In this document: positions 5,382-13,459 of the stretch, one piece after another
Position numbering within the stretch: the first letter of the stretch is position 1
Layout: each line of letters opens with the position of its first letter
NCBI GenBank assembly: GCA_023390775.1
Contig: JAEWCF010000024.1
Span: 1 to 19,838, forward strand
DNA length: 19,838 nt
From: Bacteroidota bacterium
GTDB lineage: Bacteria; Bacteroidota; Bacteroidia; Flavobacteriales; Flavobacteriaceae
Direction of reading: 5' to 3'
Program-made: the position numbers and the translations under genes
Notes under the pieces: generated by a model
Told to the model about the DNA's origin: nothing
The model's input: the letters and a program-made list of their open reading frames with translations, nothing else
Databases searched by the model: none

Positions 5382-7649
5382 CTAGGCAGCTCCGGCCGCA
5401 GCGATCAGGTTTAGCGCCGAGCCCGCCCTGAACCAGCCGATCTGGCCTTCGTTGTAGGTGTGGTTCACGGTGATCACATCGCGCGTCCCATCAATGTGGA
5501 CGATTTCAAGTGTCAGCGGCTTACCCGGGGCAAACTCCTTCAGGTCAACAAAATTGAACTGGTCATCTTCGCGGATCAAATCGTAATCGGTCTCATTGGC
5601 AAAGGTCAGCGCGAGCATCCCCTGCTTTTTAAGGTTCGTCTCGTGGATACGGGCAAAAGATTTCACCAGTACCGCCTTCACGCCCAGGAACCTCGGCTCC
5701 ATCGCGGCGTGTTCACGGGATGAACCTTCGCCGTAGTTGTGGTCGCCCACGACGATGGACGGAATGCCCGCAGCCTTGTAGGCGCGTTGCACCGCCGGCA
5801 CCGAATCGTATTTGCCCGTAAGCTGGTTCTTGACCGAATTCGCCTTCATATTGAATGCGTTGATCGCACCGATCAGCATATTGTTCGAGATATTGTCCAG
5901 GTGCCCGCGGAACCGGAGCCACGGCCCCGCCATTGAAATGTGGTCGGTGGTACACTTTCCGAAGGCCTTGATCAGCAGTTTGGCTCCCGTAATGTTCTGT
6001 CCGTCCCAGGGTTCGAAAGGCGCGAGCAATTGCAGGCGTTCCGATTTGGGGTCCACGACAACCTGTACACCCGAACCGTCAGCCGACGGCGCCTGGTAAC
6101 CCGGGTCTTCGGCGTCGAAACCGTTCGGTGGAAGCTCGTATCCCGTTGGTTCGTCGAGTTTCACTTCCATTCCGTCCTCGTTGATCAGCGTATCGGTGAT
6201 CGGGTTGAACGAAAGGTCTCCCGCAATGGCGAGCGCCGTTACGAGTTCGGGCGAACCGACAAAGGCCAGCGTGTTGGGGTGTCCGTCGGCACGCTTTGAA
6301 AAGTTCCTGTTGAACGAATGCACGATGGTGTTGCGTTCCTCCTTCTCGGCGCCCTCGCGGTCCCACATCCCGATGCAGGGCCCGCAGGCATTGGCGAAAA
6401 CCGTTGCCCCGATCTTGTCAAAAGTATCGATGTACCCGTCGCGTTCGATGGTGTAGCGCACCACTTCGGAACCCGGCGTGATCGTAAAATTCGCCTTGGT
6501 TTTCAGGTTTTTATCAGCGACCTGCTTGGCAAGCGAGGCGGCCCGTGAAATATCTTCATACGAGGAATTCGTACACGAACCGATAAGCCCGTACTCGATC
6601 TTGAGCGGCCAGTTGTTCTTGATGGCTTCTTCCCTCATCTTGGAAATCGGCGTTGCCAAATCCGGAGTGAACGGACCGTTCAGGTGCGGTTCGAGTTCCG
6701 AAAGGTTGATCTCGATCACCTGGTCAAAGTATTGCTCCGGGTTTTCGTAAACCTCGGCATCGGCGGTAAGGTATGGCGCGATCGCATCGGCGGCATCGGC
6801 AACATCGGCACGGCCGGTCGAGCGCAAATAACGCGACATCGATTCGTCGTAACCAAAGGTCGAGGTGGTGGCGCCAACCTCGGCACCCATGTTACAGATT
6901 GTGCCTTTCCCAGTACACGACATCGCCTTGGCGCCCTCGCCGAAATATTCGATCACTGCACCGGTCCCGCCCTTGACGGTCAGGATACCCGCGACTTTTA
7001 GGATAACGTCTTTCGGAGCCGTCCAGCCGGATAGTTTTCCCGTAAGTTTGACACCGATCAGTTTTGGGAATTTGAGCTCCCACGCCATTCCGGACATCAC
7101 GTCCACGGCATCGGCACCGCCAACCCCGATCGCGATCATCCCGAGCCCGCCGGCGTTCACTGTGTGCGAATCGGTACCGATCATCATTCCGCCGGGGAAG
7201 GCATAGTTTTCAAGAACTACCTGGTGGATGATACCGGCGCCCGGTTTCCAGAAGCCGATTCCGTATTTGTCGGATACCGAGGAAAGGAATTCAAAGACTT
7301 CGTTGGATTGCGATTTGGCACGCGCAAGATCGGTCTTGGCATCGACCTTGGCCTGGATCAGGTGGTCACAATGTACCGTGGTGGGCACGGCGACCTTCGA
7401 TTTTCCGGCGTGCATGAACTGCAGGAGCGCCATTTGCGCGGTTGCATCCTGGCACGCTACGCGGTCCGGGGCAAAGTCAACATAATCGGTTCCGCGTGTA
7501 AACACCTTCGACGGATTTCCGTCCCAAAGGTGCGCGTACAATATTTTTTCGCTGAGCGTGAGCGGGCGCCCGACAAGGCTACGGGCAGCATCCACACGCT
7601 GCGGAAGATTTTGGTAAACCTTCCGGATCATTTCTATATCAAAAGCCAT
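5382..7649 (-). CDS. acn: Aconitate hydratase (mitochondrial-type aconitase)
   Basis: Interconverts citrate and isocitrate in the TCA cycle in the cytosol. The 755-residue length fits the mitochondrial-type subfamily, shorter than the roughly 890-residue AcnA/IRP type. The [4Fe-4S] ligands are visible as Cys359 in GLIGSCTNSSYED and Cys422/Cys425 in ANACGPCIGMWD. The C-terminal swivel domain carries GDHNYGEGSSREHAAMEPR (635-653) with the catalytic Ser-Arg pair (Ser644, Arg645). GTDSHT (158-163) and the QDATAQ segment (67-72) are also present. The start at 7649 is followed by a normal N-terminus and preceded by a good promoter. It is monocistronic, with the two-way terminator at its 3' end. No frameshift or missing key residue was seen. 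Confidence 0.96.
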   Translation of the reverse strand: MAFDIEMIRKVYQNLPQRVDAARSLVGRPLTLSEKILYAHLWDGNPSKVFTRGTDYVDFAPDRVACQDATAQMALLQFMHAGKSKVAVPTTVHCDHLIQAKVDAKTDLARAKSQSNEVFEFLSSVSDKYGIGFWKPGAGIIHQVVLENYAFPGGMMIGTDSHTVNAGGLGMIAIGVGGADAVDVMSGMAWELKFPKLIGVKLTGKLSGWTAPKDVILKVAGILTVKGGTGAVIEYFGEGAKAMSCTGKGTICNMGAEVGATTSTFGYDESMSRYLRSTGRADVADAADAIAPYLTADAEVYENPEQYFDQVIEINLSELEPHLNGPFTPDLATPISKMREEAIKNNWPLKIEYGLIGSCTNSSYEDISRAASLAKQVADKNLKTKANFTITPGSEVVRYTIERDGYIDTFDKIGATVFANACGPCIGMWDREGAEKEERNTIVHSFNRNFSKRADGHPNTLAFVGSPELVTALAIAGDLSFNPITDTLINEDGMEVKLDEPTGYELPPNGFDAEDPGYQAPSADGSGVQVVVDPKSERLQLLAPFEPWDGQNITGAKLLIKAFGKCTTDHISMAGPWLRFRGHLDNISNNMLIGAINAFNMKANSVKNQLTGKYDSVPAVQRAYKAAGIPSIVVGDHNYGEGSSREHAAMEPRFLGVKAVLVKSFARIHETNLKKQGMLALTFANETDYDLIREDDQFNFVDLKEFAPGKPLTLEIVHIDGTRDVITVNHTYNEGQIGWFRAGSALNLIAAAGAA

Positions 7650-7665
7650 ATTGGATTGTTTTGTG

Positions 7666-7698
7666 CAAATTTACGATTATTTACCGATTTAACTTAAA
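7666..7698 (-). promoter_or_regulatory. Probable aconitase promoter
   Basis: On the minus strand TAAATTTG (7673 down to 7666) matches the -7 consensus TAnnTTTG exactly, and TTTA (7698-7695) stands 21 bp upstream as a near-consensus -33 element. The start codon lies 16 bp downstream, so the leader is very short. The rest of the 199-bp gap up to 7848 is AT-rich, with no gene or clear terminator for the acyltransferase. Confidence 0.55.
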
Positions 7699-7848
7699 CC
7701 GCCACCTCGGTTAAAGTAAATTTGACGGAATTACAATAACAAAAAAATAAAATGAATAAATAGCAGAAATTTTTGAGAATAATTAAAAATCGATATTTTA
7801 TTGGGAAAATTTAACCCGGTCATTTGAACGCGGCCCTTGCAATTCGGG

Positions 7849-8976
7849 TCATTGCGGCAACCGATCGCGCAAATCCATCACCGGCCTTTCAAAAAATCGG
7901 AACAACAGCGCCGACAGAATAAACGTGATGGCCAGATACCCGAGGGTGAATAGTATGCGGCCGGGGGCGGAAAGACCTTCGGTGGAAATGAAATGCTTTA
8001 GGAGTTGCAGGATTACCGAATAGTGCAGCAGGTAAACCGAATACGACACAAGGCTGACAAAAGTTACGGGGTACACAATGGCCACCGATGCCTGCCGCCA
8101 TCCCGAGAGCAACGGTAAAAAACAAGAGAAGGCAAACGAGGTCAGGGGAAGATAAAGCACATTCCAGAAAAACGGGTACCGGTCAATAAACAGCCCCAGC
8201 GCTCCCTCCCCAACGGTAATCATCCCCAGCATCGCCGATCCGAGAATAAATCCCGGCCATCTCATCATCTTCCATATCCGCGCATACCTGAAATGAATCC
8301 ACGCCGCGACCACTCCGTACAGGATTGCGTCCAACCTGAAGATTACTACGGACTTCATCGCCAGGTTCCAATAGGCCAGCGAGGTTGCCCCGTTGTTGAC
8401 GTGGTACAGGGCTTTGGCACAAAAACAGGCCACGGCCAAAAGCATGACCACCGTTATGAAAACCCTCGATTTCTGCACCCTCGTGAGCATGATACCGGCT
8501 GGCAGAAGGGCAAGCGGCAATATCAGATAGGCGAATTCTTCCACCGAGAGGCTCCATGACTCAGGAAAAAAAGGTAAAAGCGGATGCGCGAAATTCTGCA
8601 GGAAGAAAAAGTATTTCCACAGGTCCCGGATCGCATAGCCAAGCCCGCCCGCGATTGCGATATTGATTATCAGGACCAGGTAATAATTCGGAAGGGTGCG
8701 GAACCAGCGCCGGCGCAAAAAGATGCCCACCTCGCGCAACCTGAAGTCGCCTTTGAGGAACATTTTGAGCAGGATCCCGCCGATCAGGTAACCGCTCAGG
8801 ACAAAGAAAACCTCGACGCCCAAATATCCCGCCAGCGCCATCAGTTGGGACCCGATTCCGTTTCCATCCGGGTAGATCCAGGCGCAATGCCCAAAAAGCA
8901 CGAGCATGATGGCAACGGCCCGCATGAGGTCCAGCCCGAAAACCCTGTTTTGACGGCCAACATACGACGCGAGCAT
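7849..8976 (-). CDS. Membrane acyltransferase, OafA/acyltransferase_3 family
   Basis: A 375-residue integral membrane protein that probably O-acetylates or O-acylates a surface sugar or other envelope acceptor. Family hallmarks: LDLMRAVAIMLVLFGH (15-30) with the conserved Arg19 and active-site His30; VEVFFVLSGYLIGG (54-67); RRRWFRTLPNYYL (88-100); and ESWSLSVEEFAYL (139-151). About ten hydrophobic segments follow and the protein ends at LRDRLPQ. The start at 8976 puts Met 14 residues before the first motif. Earlier in-frame ATGs up to 9126 would overlap the divergent gene at 9017 and add unrelated residues. No periplasmic SGNH domain is fused. The acceptor is unknown and no polysaccharide cluster is nearby. 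Confidence 0.88.
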   Translation of the reverse strand: MLASYVGRQNRVFGLDLMRAVAIMLVLFGHCAWIYPDGNGIGSQLMALAGYLGVEVFFVLSGYLIGGILLKMFLKGDFRLREVGIFLRRRWFRTLPNYYLVLIINIAIAGGLGYAIRDLWKYFFFLQNFAHPLLPFFPESWSLSVEEFAYLILPLALLPAGIMLTRVQKSRVFITVVMLLAVACFCAKALYHVNNGATSLAYWNLAMKSVVIFRLDAILYGVVAAWIHFRYARIWKMMRWPGFILGSAMLGMITVGEGALGLFIDRYPFFWNVLYLPLTSFAFSCFLPLLSGWRQASVAIVYPVTFVSLVSYSVYLLHYSVILQLLKHFISTEGLSAPGRILFTLGYLAITFILSALLFRFFERPVMDLRDRLPQ

Positions 8977-8980
8977 AGGC

Positions 8981-9011
8981 TTTGATTTAAAGGGGCTTAT
9001 GTTGTAACTTG
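8981..9011 (+). promoter_or_regulatory. Possible promoter of the PHM-like gene
   Basis: TTTG (8981-8984) and TAACTTG (9005-9011) are separated by 20 bp, near the TTTG / TAnnTTTG arrangement but with an imperfect -7 box. The ATG at 9017 would leave almost no leader. This 40-bp gap must also serve the divergent acyltransferase gene. Confidence 0.3.
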
Positions 9012-9016
9012 CCCCC

Positions 9017-10156
9017 ATGCCAATTTCAAAGATATTAAAAATTGCTTCGGTCGTGATCTTGACGGCCGCCTTTGGACTCGCGATAGCGTACTCGCAACTC
9101 GCCCGCCGGCACAAGGCCATCCTCAAAACCGAATTTTTGCACCGGACCGGGATTTTGGAGCGGGATTGGAAGTCGGGTGAAAACCAGGGCAGCTATTCGA
9201 TGTGGTCGCCCGTGTTCTGGATCGACGGCATTTACACCTCGATGGAAGGGCCAAAGTCATCCAATTACGTCAGGCTGTCGGAAAAGCCGGGTGTTGTTTT
9301 CCTCACCTCGTTCTCGGTCAGGGCGATCGATGCCGATAACGGAAGACCCGTGAGCAACGACTTCATCTGCCACACCAACGTGGATTTCAACGATGCCCGG
9401 TACTTCGGTTATTTTGGCCTCGAGGACCGGATCGGGAAACAATACCCAAGATTGACATCGCTCTCCCACGGACAGGAAAATTTTGCATTCCCTTATGGAT
9501 ATGGAGTTCCGATGCCGGCAAACGACTGGCTTTTCGTGACCACCCAGACCCTCAACCACAATTTCCCGACTATCGACAGGAAGGTGCGGCACCGCGTGGA
9601 CCTCAGGTACACCGGGAACAAACTGCGGCCGCTAATGAGCCGGACGGCCTTCATCCGGCTGCCGTATGACAAGCGCAACCCCTTCAAGGAACCGACCGAC
9701 CCCGCCGCCAACCAATGCATTCCGGTGGAAACCAAAAATCACAGCTATGACGACGGCAAGGGCAACATGCTTTCAGGCCACTGGGTGATTCCGCCGGGGC
9801 GAAAAACCTATCGAAGCGATGTTGACGACCAATTGCAGATAAAGGACAGCCTTCGCCTCCATGCCGCCGCCATCCATGTACACCCTTTCGCCGAATGGAT
9901 CGAACTGCGCAGCAAGACGACCGGGAAAACCGTTTTTAAAAGCGAGATCCGGAACCACAAGGGCAAGACGGGACTGGAACGGGTCGCGGCATTTTCATCG
10001 GAAGACGGTATATGGCTATTCGCCGGCCAATCCTATGAAATTGTCATGGGAACTTTCAACACGACCCAATTGGACCAGGACATGATGGGAAGCATGTTTT
10101 TGTTTTTTTACGACGCCGAACTCGATGCCAAATTGCGGCAGACGGCCTCCCGTTAG
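9017..10156 (+). CDS. Membrane-anchored protein resembling PHM/DBH copper monooxygenases
   Basis: A 379-residue protein with an N-terminal hydrophobic segment (about 7-27) followed by basic residues, suggesting a signal anchor with the body in the periplasm. I compared it from memory with peptidylglycine alpha-hydroxylating monooxygenase (PHM). IHVH (His287, His289) stands where PHM has the HTH copper-M ligands. DMMGSMFLFFYD (355-366) stands where PHM has DEMCNLYIMYY with its methionine ligand (Met357 here). Upstream, ICHTNVDF (His119) and the TLNHN segment (His181) sit at positions like the copper-H histidines, but the His-His pair is only Cys-His here. The fold assignment is inference; a non-catalytic member of the PHM/PNGase F fold is an alternative. 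The gene overlaps the convergent lipoprotein gene by 4 bp. Confidence 0.6.
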   Translation: MPISKILKIASVVILTAAFGLAIAYSQLARRHKAILKTEFLHRTGILERDWKSGENQGSYSMWSPVFWIDGIYTSMEGPKSSNYVRLSEKPGVVFLTSFSVRAIDADNGRPVSNDFICHTNVDFNDARYFGYFGLEDRIGKQYPRLTSLSHGQENFAFPYGYGVPMPANDWLFVTTQTLNHNFPTIDRKVRHRVDLRYTGNKLRPLMSRTAFIRLPYDKRNPFKEPTDPAANQCIPVETKNHSYDDGKGNMLSGHWVIPPGRKTYRSDVDDQLQIKDSLRLHAAAIHVHPFAEWIELRSKTTGKTVFKSEIRNHKGKTGLERVAAFSSEDGIWLFAGQSYEIVMGTFNTTQLDQDMMGSMFLFFYDAELDAKLRQTASR

Positions 10157-10938
10157 GATTGCGCTTCCAAATTTTCCTGCAGCAAAAGGGCGGCCGCAAG
10201 ATTGGCAAGCAGGAACTTTTCTTCCGGGTCCGGGGTGTTGAAGAAAACCTGGCCCTGGTCAATGAGCGAAACCCCGGCGACGGTATTCCCGCGTGCATCC
10301 TTGATCTCATACCCAACCGAACCCATCAGGATGCTTTTGGGGCCGCCTTTCGAGGCAACCTTGGTGACGGGTATCAAGGTATAGTAGCGCTCTTCGTCAA
10401 GCGCAAAAACACCTCGGTAGGATTTGGCCTGCGTCTGTGAGGCCTGATTGTCCAGCATCAGGTGCCAGGGTTTTTCCCGGTTGCCGAGGTATACCTGCAG
10501 GTAATAGACATTCTCCGAACTTCCCGCGCCAAACATCCGGTTCAGCACATTGATGCCGGAATTTGGATTCCCGGACGCCAGGATTTCCTCGCTGCTGAAA
10601 ACCGATGTCGCATAAACATCGGCCTTGCTGCCTTGGGGAGACTTCATGGTAAAGTGCAGGTTCTGGAGCTTTCCGGTGGATTCGAGCGAGAGTGTCTTAT
10701 CATACAACATCCAGAAAAGCACATTCGTACGCAAGGGCATCGAGGCTTTGTCGGTGCGGGTCCAGGAGCGCTGAACCCTGGATGTGGCGTACGGCCCGAA
10801 ACTAAGTTTTTGGTTGATCAAAATTCCCATGCGCCCCTTGACAGCAAGGGATTCGTTCATGGAGCCCCCGGAAAAGGCCGGTTGCATGGGCGTGCAGGAA
10901 ATGATTACAAGGGCGAGGAAGGCGGCGAAAACTTTCAT
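10153..10938 (-). CDS. Lipoprotein of unknown function
   Basis: A 261-residue protein that I cannot place in a family. It begins with a short signal peptide ending in LVIISC, with Cys15 the probable lipidation site, so it should be anchored in the outer or inner membrane facing the periplasm. The mature part is mixed in character, with beta-type stretches (ILMGSVGYEIKDARGNTVAG, VYYLQVYLG), no further membrane segment and no recognisable catalytic motif. The start at 10938 is chosen for the lipobox; upstream in-frame ATGs lie inside the moxR gene. It follows moxR by 41 bp on the same strand and could be co-transcribed. Its stop codon overlaps the stop of the convergent PHM-like gene. Confidence 0.75.
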   Translation of the reverse strand: MKVFAAFLALVIISCTPMQPAFSGGSMNESLAVKGRMGILINQKLSFGPYATSRVQRSWTRTDKASMPLRTNVLFWMLYDKTLSLESTGKLQNLHFTMKSPQGSKADVYATSVFSSEEILASGNPNSGINVLNRMFGAGSSENVYYLQVYLGNREKPWHLMLDNQASQTQAKSYRGVFALDEERYYTLIPVTKVASKGGPKSILMGSVGYEIKDARGNTVAGVSLIDQGQVFFNTPDPEEKFLLANLAAALLLQENLEAQS

Positions 10939-10979
10939 GATTGATGATTTTTGCCTCAGACGCGAGCCCCTTGAAAAAG

Positions 10980-11933
10980 TTACAGCAGCCGGTCGATGAT
11001 GTTTTCCTCGGTGATGCCCTCGGCGTCGGCCTTGTAATTCTTGATGATGCGGTGGCGCAAAATACCGGTCGCGACTGCTTTCACGTCCTCGATGTCCGGG
11101 GAAAACTTGCCGTTGAACGCGGCGTGCGCCTTGGCAGCGAGCACCAGGTTTTGCGAGGCGCGCGGCCCTGCACCCCAATCCAGGTAATTCTTGACGAATT
11201 CATTGGAAAGCGGATTGTCAGGCCGTGTCTTGCTCACCAGCGTGACGGCGTACTCCACGACATTGTCGGCGACGGGGATGCGTCGCAAAAGGTGTTGATA
11301 GGAGATGATTTCCTCGGCCGAGAAAAGCGGGTTGATCTTCACGGTGTCGTCGGAGGTGGTGTTTTTGACCACGCTGACCTCCTCTGCAAACGAGGGATAT
11401 TCCAGTTTGATGGCAAACATGAAACGGTCAAGTTGGGCCTCCGGAAGCGGATAGGTTCCCTCCTGCTCGATGGGGTTTTGGGTGGCGAGCACGAAATACG
11501 GAAGCGCGAGCTTGTAGTTCCGGCCCGCGATGGTGACGGCGCGTTCCTGCATGGCCTCGAGAAGCGCGGCCTGCGTCTTGGGCGGTGTACGGTTGATCTC
11601 GTCGGCGAGGATGATGTTGGCGAACAGCGGCCCCTTGATGAACTTGAACTGGCGGTTCTCATCGAGGATCTCGCTTCCCAAAATGTCCGACGGCATCAAA
11701 TCCGGCGTGAACTGGATGCGCTTGAAATCGAGCCCAAGCGCCTGGGCGATGGTATTGACCATAAGCGTCTTGGCGAGCCCGGGAACGCCCACGAGCAAAG
11801 CGTGGCCGCCGGAAAAAATGCTGACCAGGATTTGGTCGATGACGGCCTCTTGGCCGACGATGACCTTTGCGATTTCGGTTTTGAGTTGGGCCCTTTTCTG
11901 GACCAGTTCCTTGATTGCCGCTACGTCCGACAT
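10980..11933 (-). CDS. MoxR-family AAA+ ATPase
   Basis: A 317-residue cytosolic AAA+ ATPase of the MoxR family, thought to act as a chaperone that remodels or activates partner proteins, often with VWA-domain partners. Walker A is GVPGLAKT (49-56). Walker B is ILADEINR with Asp111 and Glu112, running into PPKTQAALLEAMQE, the MoxR signature. Sensor 1 lies in ATQNPIEQEGTYPLPEAQLD with Asn153. In most Bacteroidota a moxR gene leads a cluster with DUF58 and BatA/BatB VWA genes; none is here. It follows the foldase operon by 134 bp and precedes a lipoprotein gene. The gap upstream contains a small CTTCCC / GGGAAG stem but no clear promoter, so read-through from the foldase genes is possible. Confidence 0.93.
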   Translation of the reverse strand: MSDVAAIKELVQKRAQLKTEIAKVIVGQEAVIDQILVSIFSGGHALLVGVPGLAKTLMVNTIAQALGLDFKRIQFTPDLMPSDILGSEILDENRQFKFIKGPLFANIILADEINRTPPKTQAALLEAMQERAVTIAGRNYKLALPYFVLATQNPIEQEGTYPLPEAQLDRFMFAIKLEYPSFAEEVSVVKNTTSDDTVKINPLFSAEEIISYQHLLRRIPVADNVVEYAVTLVSKTRPDNPLSNEFVKNYLDWGAGPRASQNLVLAAKAHAAFNGKFSPDIEDVKAVATGILRHRIIKNYKADAEGITEENIIDRLL

Positions 11934-12067
11934 AGTTGATGGTTTAGTGGTTCGGGACGGTGAAGTCCATTAATAGCCCTGATTGCAGCGGCATCCTTCC
12001 CGCAGGGAAGATACAGCGGAAAGCAGGACGAAAGCCGATGCGATGCGCCGTTGCCGTGCTCCCAAAC

Positions 12068-13459
12068 TTATTTCTTTAGCCAGTTGTTGGTGAATTCGCA
12101 GTCGCGGTATTCGGCGTTGACCTTGACATAGGTTTCCTTGATCTTTTCTGCAGACCACTCGCCTATCCGCCTGATCTGCTTGTCCTTGAGCGCCAGGTTC
12201 TTGATCTTGATGTAATCGCGCGAATAGTCGGCGGTGTGCTCGTCATAACGGTTGGTGACCATCATGAGCTTGTAGCTCTTCTTGCCCGACGGATCGGTTT
12301 CGACAAGCGGCATCGAGACCTCGTTTTCCTTCAATCCCGAAACCTGGCTGTAAAGCGAGGGGTCCATCTTGGTGAGCTCGAAGCGCGTGTCCTGCGTCTT
12401 GGGGTTGATGAGCGCGCCTCCGTTGGCCTTGGTTTCCTTCTCGTCCGATTCGGAGCGGGCGGCGTCGGCGAAGCTGATCTCCTTGGAGACGATGCGCTGG
12501 CGGATGCGTTCGGCACGTTCCTTGGCCTCGAGCAGGGCGCTTTCGGAAATTTTCGGTGTCAGCAAGATGTGCCGAAGCTCGATTTCCTGGCCCCGGATCT
12601 TTTCCACGAGGATGATGTGGTAGCCGTATTCGGTCTCGAAGGGCTCCGAAATCTCGCCTTCGCCAAGGCTGAACGCCACGTCCTTGAATTCCTTCACGAA
12701 AGGCGTCTTGCGGTTCATCTTGTAATAGCCACCGTTGGAACGCGACCCCGGATCCTGGGTGTAGAGCACGGCCTTGGAAAAGAAGCTGGCACCTTCCAAA
12801 ACCTCGCGCTTGAATTGTTTGAGCTGGTCTATGACGCGCTGTTTTTCCTCATCGGTGACTTTGGGCTTGATGACGATTTGCGCCACTTCCATCTCTGCGC
12901 CGAAAACCGGCAATTCCTCTTTTGGTATTTTTTTGAAGAAGGTGCGGACTTCCTCGGGCGTGATCTCGACTTCCTCGACAATCTTGCGCTGCATCTCGTC
13001 GGTGAGGCTGTTGAGCTTGATGATGTCGTAGAGGTCGTTGCGGAAATCTTCCTCGGTGTCCTTCTTGAAATATTTGACGACCTTGTCCATCGAACCGAGT
13101 TGCTCCACCATATAGCTGAGCTGGCGGTCCATCTTGTCCTTGATCTCGGCATCGGTCACGATGATCGAATCCTGGATGGCCTGGTGCGCGTAGAGGCGGT
13201 CCTCCATGAGTTTACCCAGCATCTGGCAGCGGGTGATATCGTCCACCGAATTGCCCTGCGAGGCCACTTCGAGATAGGCCTTGTCCACATCCGAATCCAG
13301 AATGATGTAATCCCCCACCGTCGCCACGACGCCATCCACTTTTTTGCGCTGCACCTGCGGCTGCGCATCGGCAGCACTGGCCACGACCGGGTCCTGAGCC
13401 TGCGCGAGGCCGGCCGTCAAAACGGCCACGAAGGTGATCGCGTTATTTAAAAACCTCAT
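12068..13459 (-). CDS. SurA-like periplasmic peptidyl-prolyl isomerase/chaperone
   Basis: A 463-residue envelope foldase predicted to guide outer-membrane proteins through the periplasm. It has a signal peptide (about 1-20, ending GLAQAQ), a SurA-N-type chaperone segment (about 40-180) opening with DGVVATVGDYIILDSDV, and two parvulin-like domains at about 189-288 and 294-405. The first ends in the family motif EYGYHIILV but begins AQIVI without the usual histidine. The second begins RHILL with the histidine but lacks the FGYHI ending. The start at 13459 (MRFLNNAITF) gives a clean signal peptide and overlaps the upstream lipoprotein gene by 17 bp, indicating coupled translation; an earlier in-frame Met at 13501 adds a charged leader that would disturb it. 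Third gene of the foldase operon. Confidence 0.88.
   Translation of the reverse strand: MRFLNNAITFVAVLTAGLAQAQDPVVASAADAQPQVQRKKVDGVVATVGDYIILDSDVDKAYLEVASQGNSVDDITRCQMLGKLMEDRLYAHQAIQDSIIVTDAEIKDKMDRQLSYMVEQLGSMDKVVKYFKKDTEEDFRNDLYDIIKLNSLTDEMQRKIVEEVEITPEEVRTFFKKIPKEELPVFGAEMEVAQIVIKPKVTDEEKQRVIDQLKQFKREVLEGASFFSKAVLYTQDPGSRSNGGYYKMNRKTPFVKEFKDVAFSLGEGEISEPFETEYGYHIILVEKIRGQEIELRHILLTPKISESALLEAKERAERIRQRIVSKEISFADAARSESDEKETKANGGALINPKTQDTRFELTKMDPSLYSQVSGLKENEVSMPLVETDPSGKKSYKLMMVTNRYDEHTADYSRDYIKIKNLALKDKQIRRIGEWSAEKIKETYVKVNAEYRDCEFTNNWLKK

Noticed and set aside
10941..11939. Long plus-strand open frame opposite moxR
   Set aside because: The minus strand encodes a complete MoxR ATPase. 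The antisense frame is open because of codon bias and shows no domain.
11996..12010. CTTCCC / GGGAAG stem between the SurA-like gene and moxR, considered as a terminator
   Set aside because: No T run follows on either strand, and it lies between the SurA-like stop and the moxR start only on the upstream side of moxR. Function cannot be claimed.
12236..13450. 404-codon plus-strand open frame opposite the SurA-like gene
   Set aside because: Antisense to a well-supported foldase; its composition (many D, H, L, F and V) is typical of a mirror frame.
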